Shown here one piece after another: positions 51,686 through 59,410 of a stretch of DNA of 64,000 nt; positions within the stretch are counted from its first letter, which is position 1; each line of letters begins with the position of its first letter. The notes under the pieces were generated by a model. That model saw only the letters and a program-made list of their open reading frames with translations, was not told the DNA's origin and made no database searches. A program made the position numbers and the translations under genes. This stretch comes from Kitasatospora sp. NA04385 (GTDB taxonomy: Bacteria > Actinomycetota > Actinomycetes > Streptomycetales > Streptomycetaceae). The stretch covers positions 3,694,701 through 3,758,700 of the forward strand of contig NZ_CP054919.1 of the NCBI RefSeq assembly GCF_013364235.1, in the 5' to 3' direction.

Positions 51686-52627
51686 ATGGATAACCTCAAG
51701 CCCTACAAAGAGGGCGATCTGCGAATCTGCTGCATACTCCTTGATGTCATCGTTCGAGACGAATCGAAAAACTTCATCGATCAACCTCAGAGAATCCCCC
51801 TAGGTGGCGAAATGGCAATGGTCCGACTCGAAAAGGACGAGGAGGACAGAGTTGCATATTCCATATACAACAGGTACTTTGGCGGCTGGCGCCTGGAAAT
51901 CCACAATGTTCCGGACCGCCCAGCAGCATGGCTACTGGAATTTTCCCGCAGAAAAATCTCTCTCCTGTGCTGTGCGGAGCGAGTTGCTCCAGGATTCTCT
52001 GCAGTTCTTGATAGATACAACGGAGAGCACTGGGAACGCGTGAAATGGTTGGGAATGATAAAAGGAGCCCGGCACAGCTTCATCAGCTCATCACGACTCT
52101 CGGCCTGGGGAGAAATCTGCGAAAGCTGGCCCTCTCCCACTCCAGATAAGCGCATATCCGTCGCCCTGGACTTCTTTAGAGAGTCAGTTTACGAGCGCCA
52201 GGATCGAAATTTCTCGAATTCTCTACTCCTGTTGGCGGTAGCATACGAGTCACTTCTGGGCGATGGCCTTCAAGGCGACCTCACCTTCAGGCTGTCCCAG
52301 CGCGGCGCACTGCTCACATCTAAAGGCGAGCCTTCTTACAAAGTGGCCAAACGCTTGAAGTCTATTTACGCCTCCCGGTCGCGCCTAGTTCACAACGGAA
52401 AAGAGCCAGATATTGCCGACATTACTAGACTTCAGCAGTTCATGATGAGGGCCATACCGTCAATTGCACGCCTTTCTTCCACCTGTTCTAGCTACAAGGG
52501 AGCACTTGAAGCTCTGGATTCGGCCCCTTTCTTTCGAATTCCAGAGATTGACGATCTCTTCTCCCCGGAAGGCGAATCAGGATGGTGGGAGAAAGTTGAT
52601 ATTCCAGCAATACCCGGATGGATCTAA
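51686..52627 (+). CDS. AT-rich cargo gene with C-terminal HEPN-like domain
   Basis: 313 residues from ATG 51686. Base composition (near 50% GC, codons ending in A or T) is unlike anything else in the window, so it was acquired recently from a lower-GC source. The N-terminal half is beta-rich with no family recognised. The C-terminal helical half (160-275) resembles ApeA-type HEPN proteins: LLAVAYESLLGD, then Arg231-x4-His236 in RSRLVHNGK, the R-x4-6-H RNase motif. HEPN RNases serve in abortive infection and toxin systems, so a defence role is the leading guess. It is next to the att site, separated from the HAD gene by a bidirectional terminator. Confidence 0.7.
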   Translation: MDNLKPYKEGDLRICCILLDVIVRDESKNFIDQPQRIPLGGEMAMVRLEKDEEDRVAYSIYNRYFGGWRLEIHNVPDRPAAWLLEFSRRKISLLCCAERVAPGFSAVLDRYNGEHWERVKWLGMIKGARHSFISSSRLSAWGEICESWPSPTPDKRISVALDFFRESVYERQDRNFSNSLLLLAVAYESLLGDGLQGDLTFRLSQRGALLTSKGEPSYKVAKRLKSIYASRSRLVHNGKEPDIADITRLQQFMMRAIPSIARLSSTCSSYKGALEALDSAPFFRIPEIDDLFSPEGESGWWEKVDIPAIPGWI

Positions 52628-52693
52628 ATCTCCTCAAGGCGTCGGATAATATCTACATATCCACTCGAAAATGGGGCGCCGGAACGAAAGTAA

Positions 52694-52731
52694 GATTGCC
52701 AGTGCACGGGCCCGGCCGTGCACTGGCAATC
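52694..52731. terminator. Bidirectional terminator (HEPN gene / HAD gene)
   Basis: Perfect 16-bp stem GATTGCCAGTGCACGG / CCGTGCACTGGCAATC with a 6-base loop between two convergent genes. Confidence 0.85.
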
Positions 52732-52756
52732 CGCAGTTTCGGTGGCGCTATTTCAT

Positions 52757-53446
52757 CTAACTGCTGGCCTCCAAGGCGGCTGCGATGGAGTCCATAGAGT
52801 CAACCACCACAAGCGCGCCAGCGGCTTCGAGCCGTTCGCGCTTACCGGGCTTATTGGCATAGCCGATGGCGCCGACCCCCGCCGCGAGCCCGGCTTCGAC
52901 GTCGCGCGTCGCGTCACCCACGAAGATGAAGTCTTGGGTCTCGCCGCCACTCATGGCTTCGAGAAGGAGCCGTGGACTTGGCTTCATCGATGCCGGATCA
53001 CCCGGTGTACGACCGACCGACCGCGTGACGTATCGCGTGAGGTCATGCGCAGCAAGGTAGGACTCAATCGCCGCGGTCGCATTGTTGCTGACGATCGAGA
53101 CCGCCCGCCCAGACTCGGCGCAGGCCCGGAGCACTGCCTCGCCACCGGGGTTCGGCCGGCCAGACTGCACGGCCCCAGTTTCGAGCAGCGTAAGTCGCCG
53201 GTCGGCGGGCGATACGAGATCCGGGCGGTGCTCCGCGACCAGGCGGAGCAGGGCCAGCGGATCGGTCTCGACCTGGCCCTGCTCCGGCATCTTCCACCCG
53301 AGAGCCTCCAGCCCTTCCTGGAGGCTCTGCGCCACGTCGGGCGCGGGGAAGCCTGCAAACACGGAGCAGACCGGGCCGTCGAAGTCGAGCAGCACGTGCT
53401 TGACCGGGCGGAGCAGGTCCGTGAGGGATGCGTTCGTCTCCGTCAT
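52757..53446 (-). CDS. HAD-family hydrolase of the element
   Basis: 229 residues from ATG 53446, overlapping the GntR stop by 4 bases (ATGA). Phosphatase motifs: LLDFDGPVCS (nucleophile Asp21, acid Asp23), VSIVSNNATAAI (motif II), KPSPRLLLEAM (motif III Lys) and FVGDATRDVEAG (motif IV). Such HAD proteins are common passengers beside the GntR repressor in streptomycete integrative elements. Substrate unknown; phosphoglycolate-like small phosphates are typical. Cytoplasmic. Confidence 0.88.
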   Translation of the reverse strand: MTETNASLTDLLRPVKHVLLDFDGPVCSVFAGFPAPDVAQSLQEGLEALGWKMPEQGQVETDPLALLRLVAEHRPDLVSPADRRLTLLETGAVQSGRPNPGGEAVLRACAESGRAVSIVSNNATAAIESYLAAHDLTRYVTRSVGRTPGDPASMKPSPRLLLEAMSGGETQDFIFVGDATRDVEAGLAAGVGAIGYANKPGKRERLEAAGALVVVDSMDSIAAALEASS

Positions 53447-54291
53447 GGCTGACGCTCGTACGCGATCGTGGACCACACACTGTCGAACCAGGTCTGGGCC
53501 TGCTGGACGTACTGCGATCCGAGCGACGAATCGTCGGGCCCCACGGCGTGGTGGAAGAGGGTGGTGTCCTTCCCGGTGACGTCGAAGAACGTGTGCGAGT
53601 CGCCATCGATCGCCACGGTCCGCTCGCGCAGCGGGTAGAAGCCGAAGAACGCCTCGGCCCGGTTCAGGATGTAGAGCTTGAACAGGCTCGACGCCCGGTG
53701 CACCTTGACCTCGACGTTGGCGGACTGGACCAGGCCGAGTTCCGCCAGCACCTCGACGGAGTGGGCGATGCCCTTCGCGTTGGTGAGGGCGATGTCCCGG
53801 GCCCGCTCGCGAAGCGCCACCTCGTCCTGAAGGCCGTCGACCAGGACAGGCACGGCCATCGGGGCAGAGGTGTCGGGCAGCAGCAGGCGCACCGCGATGG
53901 ACTCAGGCGCGAGCCGGCCGCTTCGGACCTTGTCCAGCGGCTCGACCAAGGCGTTGTGCAAGGTCTCGCTGGAGAAGCCGGCGAAGTCGAGCGTGACGTG
54001 CTTCTGCTCGAAGGCGGCTTCGAGGTGCGGCCGGAGGCCGACAGGGCGGGACGTGCGCTCCCTGACGAACGATCCGCTGCCCTGCCGGGTGACGATCAGC
54101 CCCTCCTGCCTGAGCAGGTCGAGAGCCTTGTCCACGGTGCCGCGCGCAACGCCGAAGTGCTTGGCGAGTTCGGGGCCGGACGGGAGTTTGTCGCCGGTCT
54201 CGAAGCCCGGCTTCTTGGTCAGGATCGACGCTCGCAGAGAGCTGCTGACCTGCTGATACGGCGGTCGGGAGTCATCCGGGTCGAGGCTCAT
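53443..54291 (-). CDS. GntR-family repressor of the element (Pra/KorSA type)
   Basis: 282 residues from ATG 54291. N-terminal winged helix: PPYQQVSSSLRASI, LPSGPELAKHFGVARGTVDKALDLLRQEGLIVTRQGSGSFV (about 28-77). The C-terminal effector domain (85-275) is UTRA-like but divergent. In AICEs such as pSAM2 and in related plasmids, GntR repressors control transfer and replication genes. Here it is divergent from the transfer operon, and overlapping inverted repeats lie inside the facing promoter. It is first in a two-gene leftward operon with the HAD gene. Confidence 0.88.
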   Translation of the reverse strand: MSLDPDDSRPPYQQVSSSLRASILTKKPGFETGDKLPSGPELAKHFGVARGTVDKALDLLRQEGLIVTRQGSGSFVRERTSRPVGLRPHLEAAFEQKHVTLDFAGFSSETLHNALVEPLDKVRSGRLAPESIAVRLLLPDTSAPMAVPVLVDGLQDEVALRERARDIALTNAKGIAHSVEVLAELGLVQSANVEVKVHRASSLFKLYILNRAEAFFGFYPLRERTVAIDGDSHTFFDVTGKDTTLFHHAVGPDDSSLGSQYVQQAQTWFDSVWSTIAYERQP

Positions 54292-54340
54292 GGAGCAATC
54301 CTAGGGCGGATGCCCAACATGCGCGAGAAACCCAACCCTC

Positions 54341-54369
54341 TTGACCTGCTTAGGCAGGTTGCCTATGTT
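54341..54369 (+). promoter_or_regulatory. Promoter with embedded GntR-type operators
   Basis: TTGACC (-35) and TATGTT (-10) are spaced 17 bases apart, a near-ideal housekeeping promoter directed to the transfer operon. The spacer holds two overlapping palindromes: CCTGC-TTAG-GCAGG (54345-54358) and TAGGCA-GGT-TGCCTA (54351-54365). A bound repressor would block RNA polymerase, as expected for the divergent GntR protein. Confidence 0.7.
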
Positions 54370-55162
54370 GTGTGTGTCGCCACACAGTGAGACAGGGGCG
54401 ACACAGAGTGGCCTTCTTTGGGCTGCTCTGAGCTGCACGGACGCGCCTGGAGGGCGGGGTGAGACCCGTCCGAAGTGAGCGCTGTTGCTTGAGAACTGAA
54501 GAGGGATCATGCGAGACCGACGCGAGGGCGGCAGTCACGGTAGGCGCCCAGGTCGAGAGGCCGGGGGCGAACCGCCGTGACGAACGAAGCCCTCCCCCTA
54601 CGCGGTGGCACGCCGCCCGCTCTGGCGGGCGTGGGGACGGACGGACGCTGGCCAGGCCGATTCGTACGGCAGGCCGGGGAGCCGAGGAGTCCAGCGAGGT
54701 CTCGAAGCATGTGGCGGGATGAGACAGACCGCCCCCGAGGTGACCGGGTGACGTCACCGGCGGCAGCAAGCCATGCAGCACCCGAGGGTGTGCCGCCCTG
54801 CTCGCGCTGAGCAGAGAGGAAGCGCCGGACCAGGACCGATACCCCTGACGCCCGTAGGACGGGCACTCCCGATCAGCAGCCCAGCAGGGCTGATTCGCAA
54901 GGAGGTCGAACCGTGAGGGTTCGCCGATGTATCCGGCCCCGCCGCTGATCGCGGGCGGGGCCCACTGCTTCTGATCGCCTACGAGTGATCACGGTGCCCG
55001 GCACGCAACAGCCGGCCCAGGTTGGGCCGTTGGTGCGTGCCGGGTGCCGCGGCTGCTCGTGACGTACCGAGTGGTCCGGGCCCGATTCGGGGCCGCCGCG
55101 CTCCGGCCAAGGAACGCGCGGCGGCCCCTGGGCCTACCGACAACCTGAGATCGAGGTAGACC
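54370..55162 (+). ncRNA. Long, apparently non-coding structured leader
   Basis: About 790 bases between a strong promoter and the first supported gene. Hairpins abound: TGTGTCGCC / GGCGACACA at the start (54373-54405), palindrome GGTGACGTCACC (54747-54758), CTGCTC / GAGCAG (54798-54814), GCCCGT / ACGGGC (54850-54864), a long stem over 54993-55048, and a 13-bp stem at 55089-55128. An AAGGAGG site before GTG at about 54915 opens only an 11-codon frame (MRVRRCIRPRR). Two longer frames (54459-54722, 54577-54810) have no family match and poor starts. It could be a regulatory leader or a stable RNA; this is inference from sequence only. Confidence 0.45.
55089..55128 (+). repeat. Strong hairpin before first gene of transfer operon
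   Basis: Perfect 13-bp stem GGGGCCGCCGCGC / GCGCGGCGGCCCC with a 14-base loop, 35 bases upstream of the first start. It may terminate or attenuate the leader transcript. Confidence 0.65.
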
Positions 55163-55414
55163 GTGAAGACGATTGTCGCAGGACAGGAGGCCCTCGGGGC
55201 CGAGGAGTTGAAGGAGCTGGCGTTCGGCGTCGGCGTGGACGCCGACCTGTTCGCCGGCGTGCCGGGCGAGAGCCCGGAGCAGGAGGCGGCCCGGCTGGAC
55301 GTGGCCCGGGAGGTGCTGCGGGAGCTGGACTTCACCGCCCGGAGCGTGGCCCGTCGGCTGATGGGCGCGGGTGCCGAGCGCGGCCGGGTGCGGGCGTGGA
55401 AGGTGGCGGCGTGA
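55163..55414 (+). CDS. Small element protein before WhiB gene
   Basis: 83 residues from GTG 55163, after GAGGTAG. Acidic, helical sequence (ALGAEELKELAFGVGVDADLF, then ARLDVAREVLRELDFTARSVARRL) with a basic C terminus. No family recognised, though it resembles short proteins found in streptomycete AICEs. Its TGA overlaps the WhiB ATG (TGATG), so translation is coupled. Confidence 0.65.
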   Translation: MKTIVAGQEALGAEELKELAFGVGVDADLFAGVPGESPEQEAARLDVAREVLRELDFTARSVARRLMGAGAERGRVRAWKVAA

Positions 55415-55809
55415 TGGCCCGCATCCACCGGCGGGGCCTGCGCGGCACCTGCCACCCGCACATCGCCCCCGCGGCCCCGTTCACGGCGCCGGCCAGCGGT
55501 TTCCTGCCGGGTGCGGCGTGCAAGGGCGTCGACCCGGACCTGTTCTTCCCCGAGGTCGACCCGGACGCCCCCGAAGGGGAATGTGTGTTCGAGTTCGCGG
55601 TGCGGCGGGCGAAGATGATCTGCGCCCGGTGCCCGGTGCGGCTGCTGTGCCTGGACGGCGCGCTGAAGCGGAGCGAGCCCGCCGGGATCTTCGGCGGCCT
55701 GGACGCCGACGAGCGCCGCAAGCTCAAGCACGCCCAGGAGAACCGCCGGCACCGCCGGCGTCTGCGCGAGCGGGCCGCCGCCGAGGCGGGGCTCGGGGGT
55801 GCCGCGTGA
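55414..55809 (+). CDS. WhiB-family iron-sulfur regulator of the element
   Basis: 131 residues from ATG 55414. The four cluster ligands are Cys36 (AACKGVDPDLFFP), Cys70, Cys73 (ICARCPV) and Cys79 (LLCLDGA), spaced as in Wbl proteins; the turn GIFGGLDADERRKL and a basic C terminus (KHAQENRRHRRRLRER) follow. Wbl proteins bind a 4Fe-4S cluster and act with sigma factor region 4 at promoters. An element-borne copy could adjust host or element transcription to stress. It overlaps both neighbours. Confidence 0.9.
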   Translation: MARIHRRGLRGTCHPHIAPAAPFTAPASGFLPGAACKGVDPDLFFPEVDPDAPEGECVFEFAVRRAKMICARCPVRLLCLDGALKRSEPAGIFGGLDADERRKLKHAQENRRHRRRLRERAAAEAGLGGAA

Positions 55810-57416
55810 GCACGTCGGCCTTCCCGCGTTTCCGCGTTTCGGCGCCGGCCGCCCCGGCTTCGGCCGCGCCCGGCGCCGCTTCGGCCACGGGGTCGAGGGC
55901 TTCGGGCAGGCTGATGCTGGGCCTGACGGTGGTGGCCGCGGTGGGTGCGGTGGCGCTGGCCGGGATCGGCTTCAGCGGCTCCTACGCCGCGCTGCGGGAC
56001 CTCGGTTTCACCCACGGCTTCGGCCGCTTCAGCTACGCGTTCCCGGTCGGTGTGGACGCCGGGATCGTCGCCTTGTTGGCGATGGATCTGCACCTGATCC
56101 GCAAAGGCACGCCGTGGCCGATGCTGCGGTTGCTGGCCCACGGTTTCACCGCCGCGACGATCTACTTCAACGCCGCCTCCGCCGGCCCGCCGCTGGCGAA
56201 TCCGACCGGCACCGCGATGCACGCCGTGATCCCGATCATGTTCGTCGCGGTGGTGGAGGCCGGTCGCCGCCTGGTCATCCGGATCACCCGGATCGAGGCC
56301 GGCCACCAGAGAGACGGCGTGCCGCTGCACCGCTGGATCCTCGCCCCGGGCCCGTCGTTCGCGATGTACCGGCGGATGCGGCTGTGGGGCATCGACTCCT
56401 ACCAGCAGGCGATCGAGCTGGAGCGCGAGCGCACCGTCTACCGGGTGATGCTGGAGCGCGACCACGGCAAGAACCTGAAGAACGCGCCCGCTGAGCTGCT
56501 GCTTCCCCTGGTGATGGAGCGCTTCGGGCTGAGCGTGGACGAGGCCCTGGCCCTGCCGCAGGAGGCCGACGAGCGGGCCCGGCTGCGGGCCGAGCGTGCC
56601 GCCGAGTTCGAGAAGAACGCCGCGGTGCGGGCCGAGCAGCGGGCCGCCGAACTGGAGATCACCAGGCTCCAAACGGCGGGCCGGGTGGAGGCCGCCGGGT
56701 ACGAGGTCGGCGCCGAAACCGCGACCGCCAAGGCGACGGCCACCGCCCGCACCCTGGCCGCCGGCCGCAAGGCCGAAGCCGTCCAGCGCCTGGACCAGTC
56801 GGCCGAGGAACTGGCCGCCGCCGCGTCCGTGCAGGAGGCCGCCGAAGCCCGCGCCCGCGCCGCCGAAACCGCCCAGGCCGCCGCCGAAACGGAGCGGAGC
56901 GCCGCCGAAGCCCGCGCCCGCGCGGCCGAAGCACAGGCCCGCGCGATCGCCTCCGAGCAAGCCGAGGCGACAGCCGAAGAGGAACTCCAGAACACCCGCC
57001 GGCGCACCGCCGAAACCGCGAAGCTCGCGGCCGAAACGGAGCAGGAAGCCGCCGAAGCGGCCGAGCGCACGGCCGAAGCCAAGCGCCGGACCACCGCCGC
57101 CAACCGCGCCCGCGCCGAGGACGAGGAAGCCGAAGCGGCGGCCCGACAGCGCACCGCCGAAGCGCGCGAGCGCGCGGCCGAAGCGGAGCTGCGCGCCGTC
57201 GAAGCGGAGGACGCCGCGAAGCTGACGCCCGCCGCCCGGGGTGCCCGCCGCGTCGCCCGCATGATCCTCGCGGCCGGCGGCGACGTCGAGGCCGTCACCC
57301 TCCAGGCGATCATCGACGACCTCGGCGTCTCCCTCGCCACCGCCTCCCAGCGCCGCGCCGACGCCGCCGACCTCCTCGCCGCCGGCTACCGTCCCACCGC
57401 CCCCGCCCACCTCTGA
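55806..57416 (+). CDS. DUF2637/SpdB-like membrane protein with long coiled coil
   Basis: 536 residues from GTG 55806 (GTGA overlap with whiB-like gene). Four membrane segments in residues 38-170 with FSYAFPVGVDAGIVALLAMDLHL and HAVIPIMFVAVVEAGRRLV match DUF2637, found in AICE transfer (Spd/Tra) regions. Residues 190-260 hold RWILAPGPSFAMYRRMRLWGI. A very long Ala/Glu/Arg coiled coil (260-470) follows, encoded by near-repeated AAEARARAAE units, then a C-terminal helix-turn-helix-like part (LQAIIDDLGVSLATASQRRADAADLL). Probably a membrane-anchored protein that links transfer DNA or partners to the membrane. Confidence 0.82.
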   Translation: MSTSAFPRFRVSAPAAPASAAPGAASATGSRASGRLMLGLTVVAAVGAVALAGIGFSGSYAALRDLGFTHGFGRFSYAFPVGVDAGIVALLAMDLHLIRKGTPWPMLRLLAHGFTAATIYFNAASAGPPLANPTGTAMHAVIPIMFVAVVEAGRRLVIRITRIEAGHQRDGVPLHRWILAPGPSFAMYRRMRLWGIDSYQQAIELERERTVYRVMLERDHGKNLKNAPAELLLPLVMERFGLSVDEALALPQEADERARLRAERAAEFEKNAAVRAEQRAAELEITRLQTAGRVEAAGYEVGAETATAKATATARTLAAGRKAEAVQRLDQSAEELAAAASVQEAAEARARAAETAQAAAETERSAAEARARAAEAQARAIASEQAEATAEEELQNTRRRTAETAKLAAETEQEAAEAAERTAEAKRRTTAANRARAEDEEAEAAARQRTAEARERAAEAELRAVEAEDAAKLTPAARGARRVARMILAAGGDVEAVTLQAIIDDLGVSLATASQRRADAADLLAAGYRPTAPAHL

Positions 57417-57438
57417 CCTGCCTCAAGGGGAACTGCAC

Positions 57439-57876
57439 ATGCCCGAGATCGAGAAGTTCGAGGCGCTGCGCTACACCGCCGACGTGGTGTGCTTCCGGGG
57501 TGACGCCGTGCTGCTGATCGAGCGCGGCTGGCCGCCCTACCAGGGCATGTTCGCCCTGCCCGGCGGCCACGTCGATGCGGGCGAGACCTCCCGGGACGCC
57601 GCCGCCCGCGAGCTGCTGGAGGAGACCGGCGTCCGCGTCGAGGCGGCCGACCTGGTGTTCGTCGGTCTCTACGACGCCCCGGAGAGGGACCCGCGCGGCC
57701 GGTACATCGGCGCCGCCTACGCGGTGCGGGTGCCCGAGGGCACCGAGGCCCTGGCCGGGGACGACGCCGCCTCCGTGCAGTGGGTGCCGCTCGCCGACCT
57801 GCCGGCGGACCTGGCGTTCGACCACCGGCTGATCGTGGCCGACACCCGGGCCCTGCCCCTCACCATCCGCCCCTGA
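57439..57876 (+). CDS. NUDIX hydrolase
   Basis: 145 residues from ATG 57439, after AAGGGGA. The Nudix box is complete: GGHVDAGETSRDAAARELLEETGV (Gly at start and REx2EE core), preceded by VVCFRGDAVLLIERG and followed by WVPLADLP. It hydrolyses a nucleoside diphosphate linked to another moiety. NUDIX genes sit beside the GntR repressor gene in pSAM2-type elements (pra-nud), and may have a regulatory role; the substrate here is unknown. Confidence 0.9.
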   Translation: MPEIEKFEALRYTADVVCFRGDAVLLIERGWPPYQGMFALPGGHVDAGETSRDAAARELLEETGVRVEAADLVFVGLYDAPERDPRGRYIGAAYAVRVPEGTEALAGDDAASVQWVPLADLPADLAFDHRLIVADTRALPLTIRP

Positions 57877-57885
57877 GGAGGCGCC

Positions 57886-58431
57886 ATGACCCGCGTCCGC
57901 ACGTCCAAGATCCGCATACCCGCCCAGCGCGGCCGGGGCTCCGGCCCGGCCGCGCACGTGATCCACCTCGGCGACGGCGCCGAACCGGTGGTCGTCGTCG
58001 TGCCCCACACCAAGGGCTCGCTGACCAGCAGGTTCGCGCTCGCCACCGCCCGCTTGGCGTGGCGGCACCGCATCGCCCTCGCGCCGACCGGGGCGGGGGT
58101 TGGCCTCTTCATCGGCACCGGCGTGCTGGCGCTGACGGTGCCCGCCGCCGCCGTGGCGATGGCGGTTCCTGGCCTGCTGCTGCCCGCCGGATGGGCGGTG
58201 GCGGCGTACCGGCACTCGCGTCCGGCCGTGCGCCGCCGGGCCCGTGCCCTGACCGTTCCGGTCGTCGTCGCGTCCGCCGCGCTCGCCTGGTCGGCCGCCG
58301 CTGTCTGGTTCGGCCCGGCCGACGGCGTTGTCGCGCTGCTGTGGCTCATCGGTGTTTTCGCTGTTCAGGGCGCCTGGTGGCAGCACCGAAGGAAGAAGCC
58401 AACCGCCCCGCTCGCCGCCGATCAGAGCTGA
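57886..58431 (+). CDS. Element membrane protein (Spd-like)
   Basis: 181 residues from ATG 57886, with GAGGAGG 4 bases upstream. A cytoplasmic N-terminus (1-65) is followed by membrane segments at about 66-85, 90-108, 125-142 and 147-165, then a Lys/Arg tail (QHRRKKPTAPL). No named family is certain, but position and topology match the spread (spd) proteins of streptomycete plasmids, needed for intramycelial DNA spread. Confidence 0.65.
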   Translation: MTRVRTSKIRIPAQRGRGSGPAAHVIHLGDGAEPVVVVVPHTKGSLTSRFALATARLAWRHRIALAPTGAGVGLFIGTGVLALTVPAAAVAMAVPGLLLPAGWAVAAYRHSRPAVRRRARALTVPVVVASAALAWSAAAVWFGPADGVVALLWLIGVFAVQGAWWQHRRKKPTAPLAADQS

Positions 58432-58444
58432 AGGAGAAGTTCCG

Positions 58445-58792
58445 ATGACCCGTCACCTCAACGTCGTCCCCGCGCCGGACGGCGGCTCCAACGTCGACCT
58501 CCAGCAGTTGGCGCTGCTGGTCGCCGCCCAGTTGAACAGCGGCCACAGCGGTGCCCTGCTGCCCACCGCCCCGGCACCCGCGCCGGCGCCGGTCGTGGTG
58601 CAGCCCGAGCACAACGCGGCCGTCTCGCGCTTCGGCGGCTACGTGGCCGCCGGCGCGGGGGCGGCCGCGGTGCTGATCCCGGTGCTGCTCGCCGCCACGG
58701 CCGCGCTGCTGGCGGTCGGGATGGCCGCGCTGGCGCTGGCCGTCACGTCGCTGGTGATCCGGTGGATTATCCGCGACATGCGGAAGAACTGA
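58445..58792 (+). CDS. Element membrane protein (SpdB2-like)
   Basis: 115 residues from ATG 58445, after AAGGAGAAG. A Pro/Ala-rich N-terminal stretch (residues 40-52) precedes two adjacent membrane helices (about 64-82 and 84-106) and a short basic tail (RWIIRDMRKN). Size and layout match small spread proteins such as SpdB2. It starts 13 bases after the previous gene, in the same operon. Confidence 0.65.
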   Translation: MTRHLNVVPAPDGGSNVDLQQLALLVAAQLNSGHSGALLPTAPAPAPAPVVVQPEHNAAVSRFGGYVAAGAGAAAVLIPVLLAATAALLAVGMAALALAVTSLVIRWIIRDMRKN

Positions 58793-58875
58793 CGACTGCC
58801 CGTCCCTTCCCGGCTCAACGGCCGGGCGGGGGTGGGGAGTCGGGACAGTCCCGGCCCGCATGGGGAGGCACCGCG

Positions 58876-59397
58876 ATGGCCAACCAGGCGAAGACGCCGA
58901 CCGGCGGCACCAACAGCACGAGCAACACCCGCAACGGCTTCGGCTCCGGGGCGACGTTCTCCCCCGGGTTCAACATCAACATCAACAAGGGGACGCCGGG
59001 CGTGCCGCAGCAGCCCGGTGCGGCGGCCAACCCCGGCACCGGGGTGGGCCGCACCAGCCCGCTGGCGCTGCCCGAGCCCGCGTTCTACTCCGCCGCCGAC
59101 GTGCGCTCCTACTGCGAGGCGCTGCGGGCGTTCGGCGCCTACTCCGCGATCGAGGTGGAGGTGGCGGCGGAGATCCTCAAGGCCGCCCTGGAGCAGGCTC
59201 CGAACGTGCCCGGCGACAACCCGTTCAGCCGGAAGATGCGGGCCCGGGCGGTGGCCCGCAAGCTTGCCAAGGCCGCCGACGCGCTCACCGACGCCGCGAA
59301 GGACGCCGCCGCCGCGTGGGCCGCCTTCCAGCGCGAGTACGCCGACGTCATGACCCCCCAGCGCCCGCAGCCGCAGCACCGCCCCTTCCAGTTCTGA
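58876..59397 (+). CDS. TraA-like plasmid transfer protein
   Basis: 173 residues from ATG 58876, with GGGGAGG upstream. A low-complexity Asn/Thr/Gly N-terminus (TPTGGTNSTSNTRNGFGSG, NININKGTPG) precedes an Ala-rich helical domain (YSAADVRSYCEALRAFGAYSA, RKMRARAVARKLAKAADALTDAAKD). Proteins with this layout directly before the tra translocase gene in AICEs are named TraA or Spd-like; direct evidence of role is lacking. It lies 13 bases from the TraB-type gene. Confidence 0.65.
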   Translation: MANQAKTPTGGTNSTSNTRNGFGSGATFSPGFNININKGTPGVPQQPGAAANPGTGVGRTSPLALPEPAFYSAADVRSYCEALRAFGAYSAIEVEVAAEILKAALEQAPNVPGDNPFSRKMRARAVARKLAKAADALTDAAKDAAAAWAAFQREYADVMTPQRPQPQHRPFQF

Positions 59398-59410
59398 GAG
59401 GAGACCGGCC

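Noticed and set aside
51542..51784. 80-codon minus-strand frame antisense to the start of the HEPN gene
   Set aside because: No ribosome-binding site and it overlaps the better supported gene; AT-rich DNA gives chance frames of this size less often, but motifs are absent.
54459..54810. Two overlapping plus-strand frames of 77-87 codons in the element leader
   Set aside because: No family-like sequence, poor start contexts, and both lie across predicted hairpins; the region is better described as non-coding.
54370..54900. Group II intron or a known large ncRNA class
   Set aside because: No intron-type 5' end, domain V or reverse transcriptase could be identified, and I could not match a known class by eye.
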